Positions 63,684 through 64,000 of a DNA stretch of 64,000 nucleotides are shown in pieces. Source of the DNA: Marinobacter oulmenensis (GTDB lineage: Bacteria > Pseudomonadota > Gammaproteobacteria > Pseudomonadales > Oleiphilaceae); assembly GCF_014201735.1 (NCBI RefSeq), contig NZ_JACHFE010000001.1, positions 638,385 to 702,384 of the forward strand. The letters are read 5' to 3'. A program made the position numbers and the translations under genes. The notes under the pieces were generated by a model. That model was not told where the DNA came from. It did no database searches and worked only from the letters and a program-made list of their open reading frames with translations. The stretch's first letter is position 1. Each line of letters starts with the position of its first letter.

Positions 63684-64000
63684 ATGGCTGAGTCCATGCT
63701 CGACAATCTGATCAACACCTTCAACACGCCGCTCTCCCAGTCCCAGCGCCTGCTGCGCCTGTCGGTCGGTGCGCCGTTGCTACCCCACCGCCTGGTGGGC
63801 GAACAGCGCGTCAGCGAACCCTTTCGCTACACCCTGGACTGCTTCTCCCAGCAGGGTGATATCGAACTCAAAACCCTGATGGCCCAGCCCGCCCGCCTGT
63901 CGGTTTTACAGGCCGATGGCGGCTACCGCCACCTGCACGGCCTGGTCTCCGAAGCCGCCCTACTGGGCGAAGACGGCGGCGTGACCTACTACCAGCTCAC
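63684..64000 (+). CDS. vgrG: Type VI secretion spike protein VgrG, 3' end outside window
   Basis: About 105 N-terminal residues are visible, starting MAESMLDNLINTFNTPLSQS. QRLLRLSVGAPLLPHRLVGE and the gp27-like VSEPFRYTLDCFSQQGDIEL and LMAQPARLSVL segments are typical of VgrG/TssI. AAAAAGGGA precedes the ATG at 63684. Any C-terminal effector extension lies beyond the window. Confidence 0.93.
   Translation, partial: MAESMLDNLINTFNTPLSQSQRLLRLSVGAPLLPHRLVGEQRVSEPFRYTLDCFSQQGDIELKTLMAQPARLSVLQADGGYRHLHGLVSEAALLGEDGGVTYYQL

Overview
The window reads as a chromosomal segment of a marine gammaproteobacterium, most likely Marinobacter or a close relative. The clues are moderately high G+C, a tkt-epd-pgk-fba gene order, CbpA/CbpM, a sigma-28 chemoreceptor promoter, a Gac/Csr-type RNA locus and a complete type VI secretion locus. 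The genus is inferred from gene content; no database was searched.

Bases 1-9.5 kb hold central metabolism. On the minus strand an ArsR-methyltransferase regulator (SahR-like), metK and ahcY (cut by the window edge) form a methyl-cycle operon with a 20-bp palindromic operator and an apparently leaderless start. On the plus strand tkt-epd-pgk-fba form a carbon operon. Bases 9.5-14.4 kb carry a chemoreceptor, cbpA-cbpM, acpH and an anchored DsbA-like protein.

Bases 14.5-29.3 kb form a type I secretion island: an ABC exporter, an HlyD adaptor, an unlisted 53-codon hydrophobic ORF, a small lipoprotein and a giant RTX protein of about 3,400 residues. The RTX protein starts with a lysozyme-like domain and a LysM domain. 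The part around 18.2-19.8 kb is AT-rich. The lipoprotein touches the RTX gene and could be an immunity protein (inference).

Bases 29.4-39.9 kb carry trhO, a DUF481 porin-like protein, a DUF523/DUF1722 protein, a membrane glycosyltransferase fused to a phosphoesterase-like domain that has lost its metal ligands, a flippase-like partner, gloA, an EamA transporter, a dCache chemoreceptor whose only sensible start is ACG, and a ComEA-like protein.

Bases 40-64 kb are a type VI secretion locus. The minus arm is clpV-tssG-tssF-tssE-tssC-tssB, an unknown gene and an NlpE-like lipoprotein. The plus arm is tssJ-tssK-tssL-tssM-tagF, an IcmF-OmpA fusion, hcp, tssA and an unknown gene, followed by a PAAR gene (minus) and vgrG (cut by the window edge). 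Next to clpV lies a CsrB/RsmZ-like RNA locus with eight GGA motifs, several in hairpins, and a GacA-type box.

Four copies of an unusual intergenic element (in 902-1318, 8166-8271 and 32148-32257) share a conserved core, 54 nt in three copies. The core is flanked by 26-35 nt arms that differ completely between copies but pair with each other within each copy.
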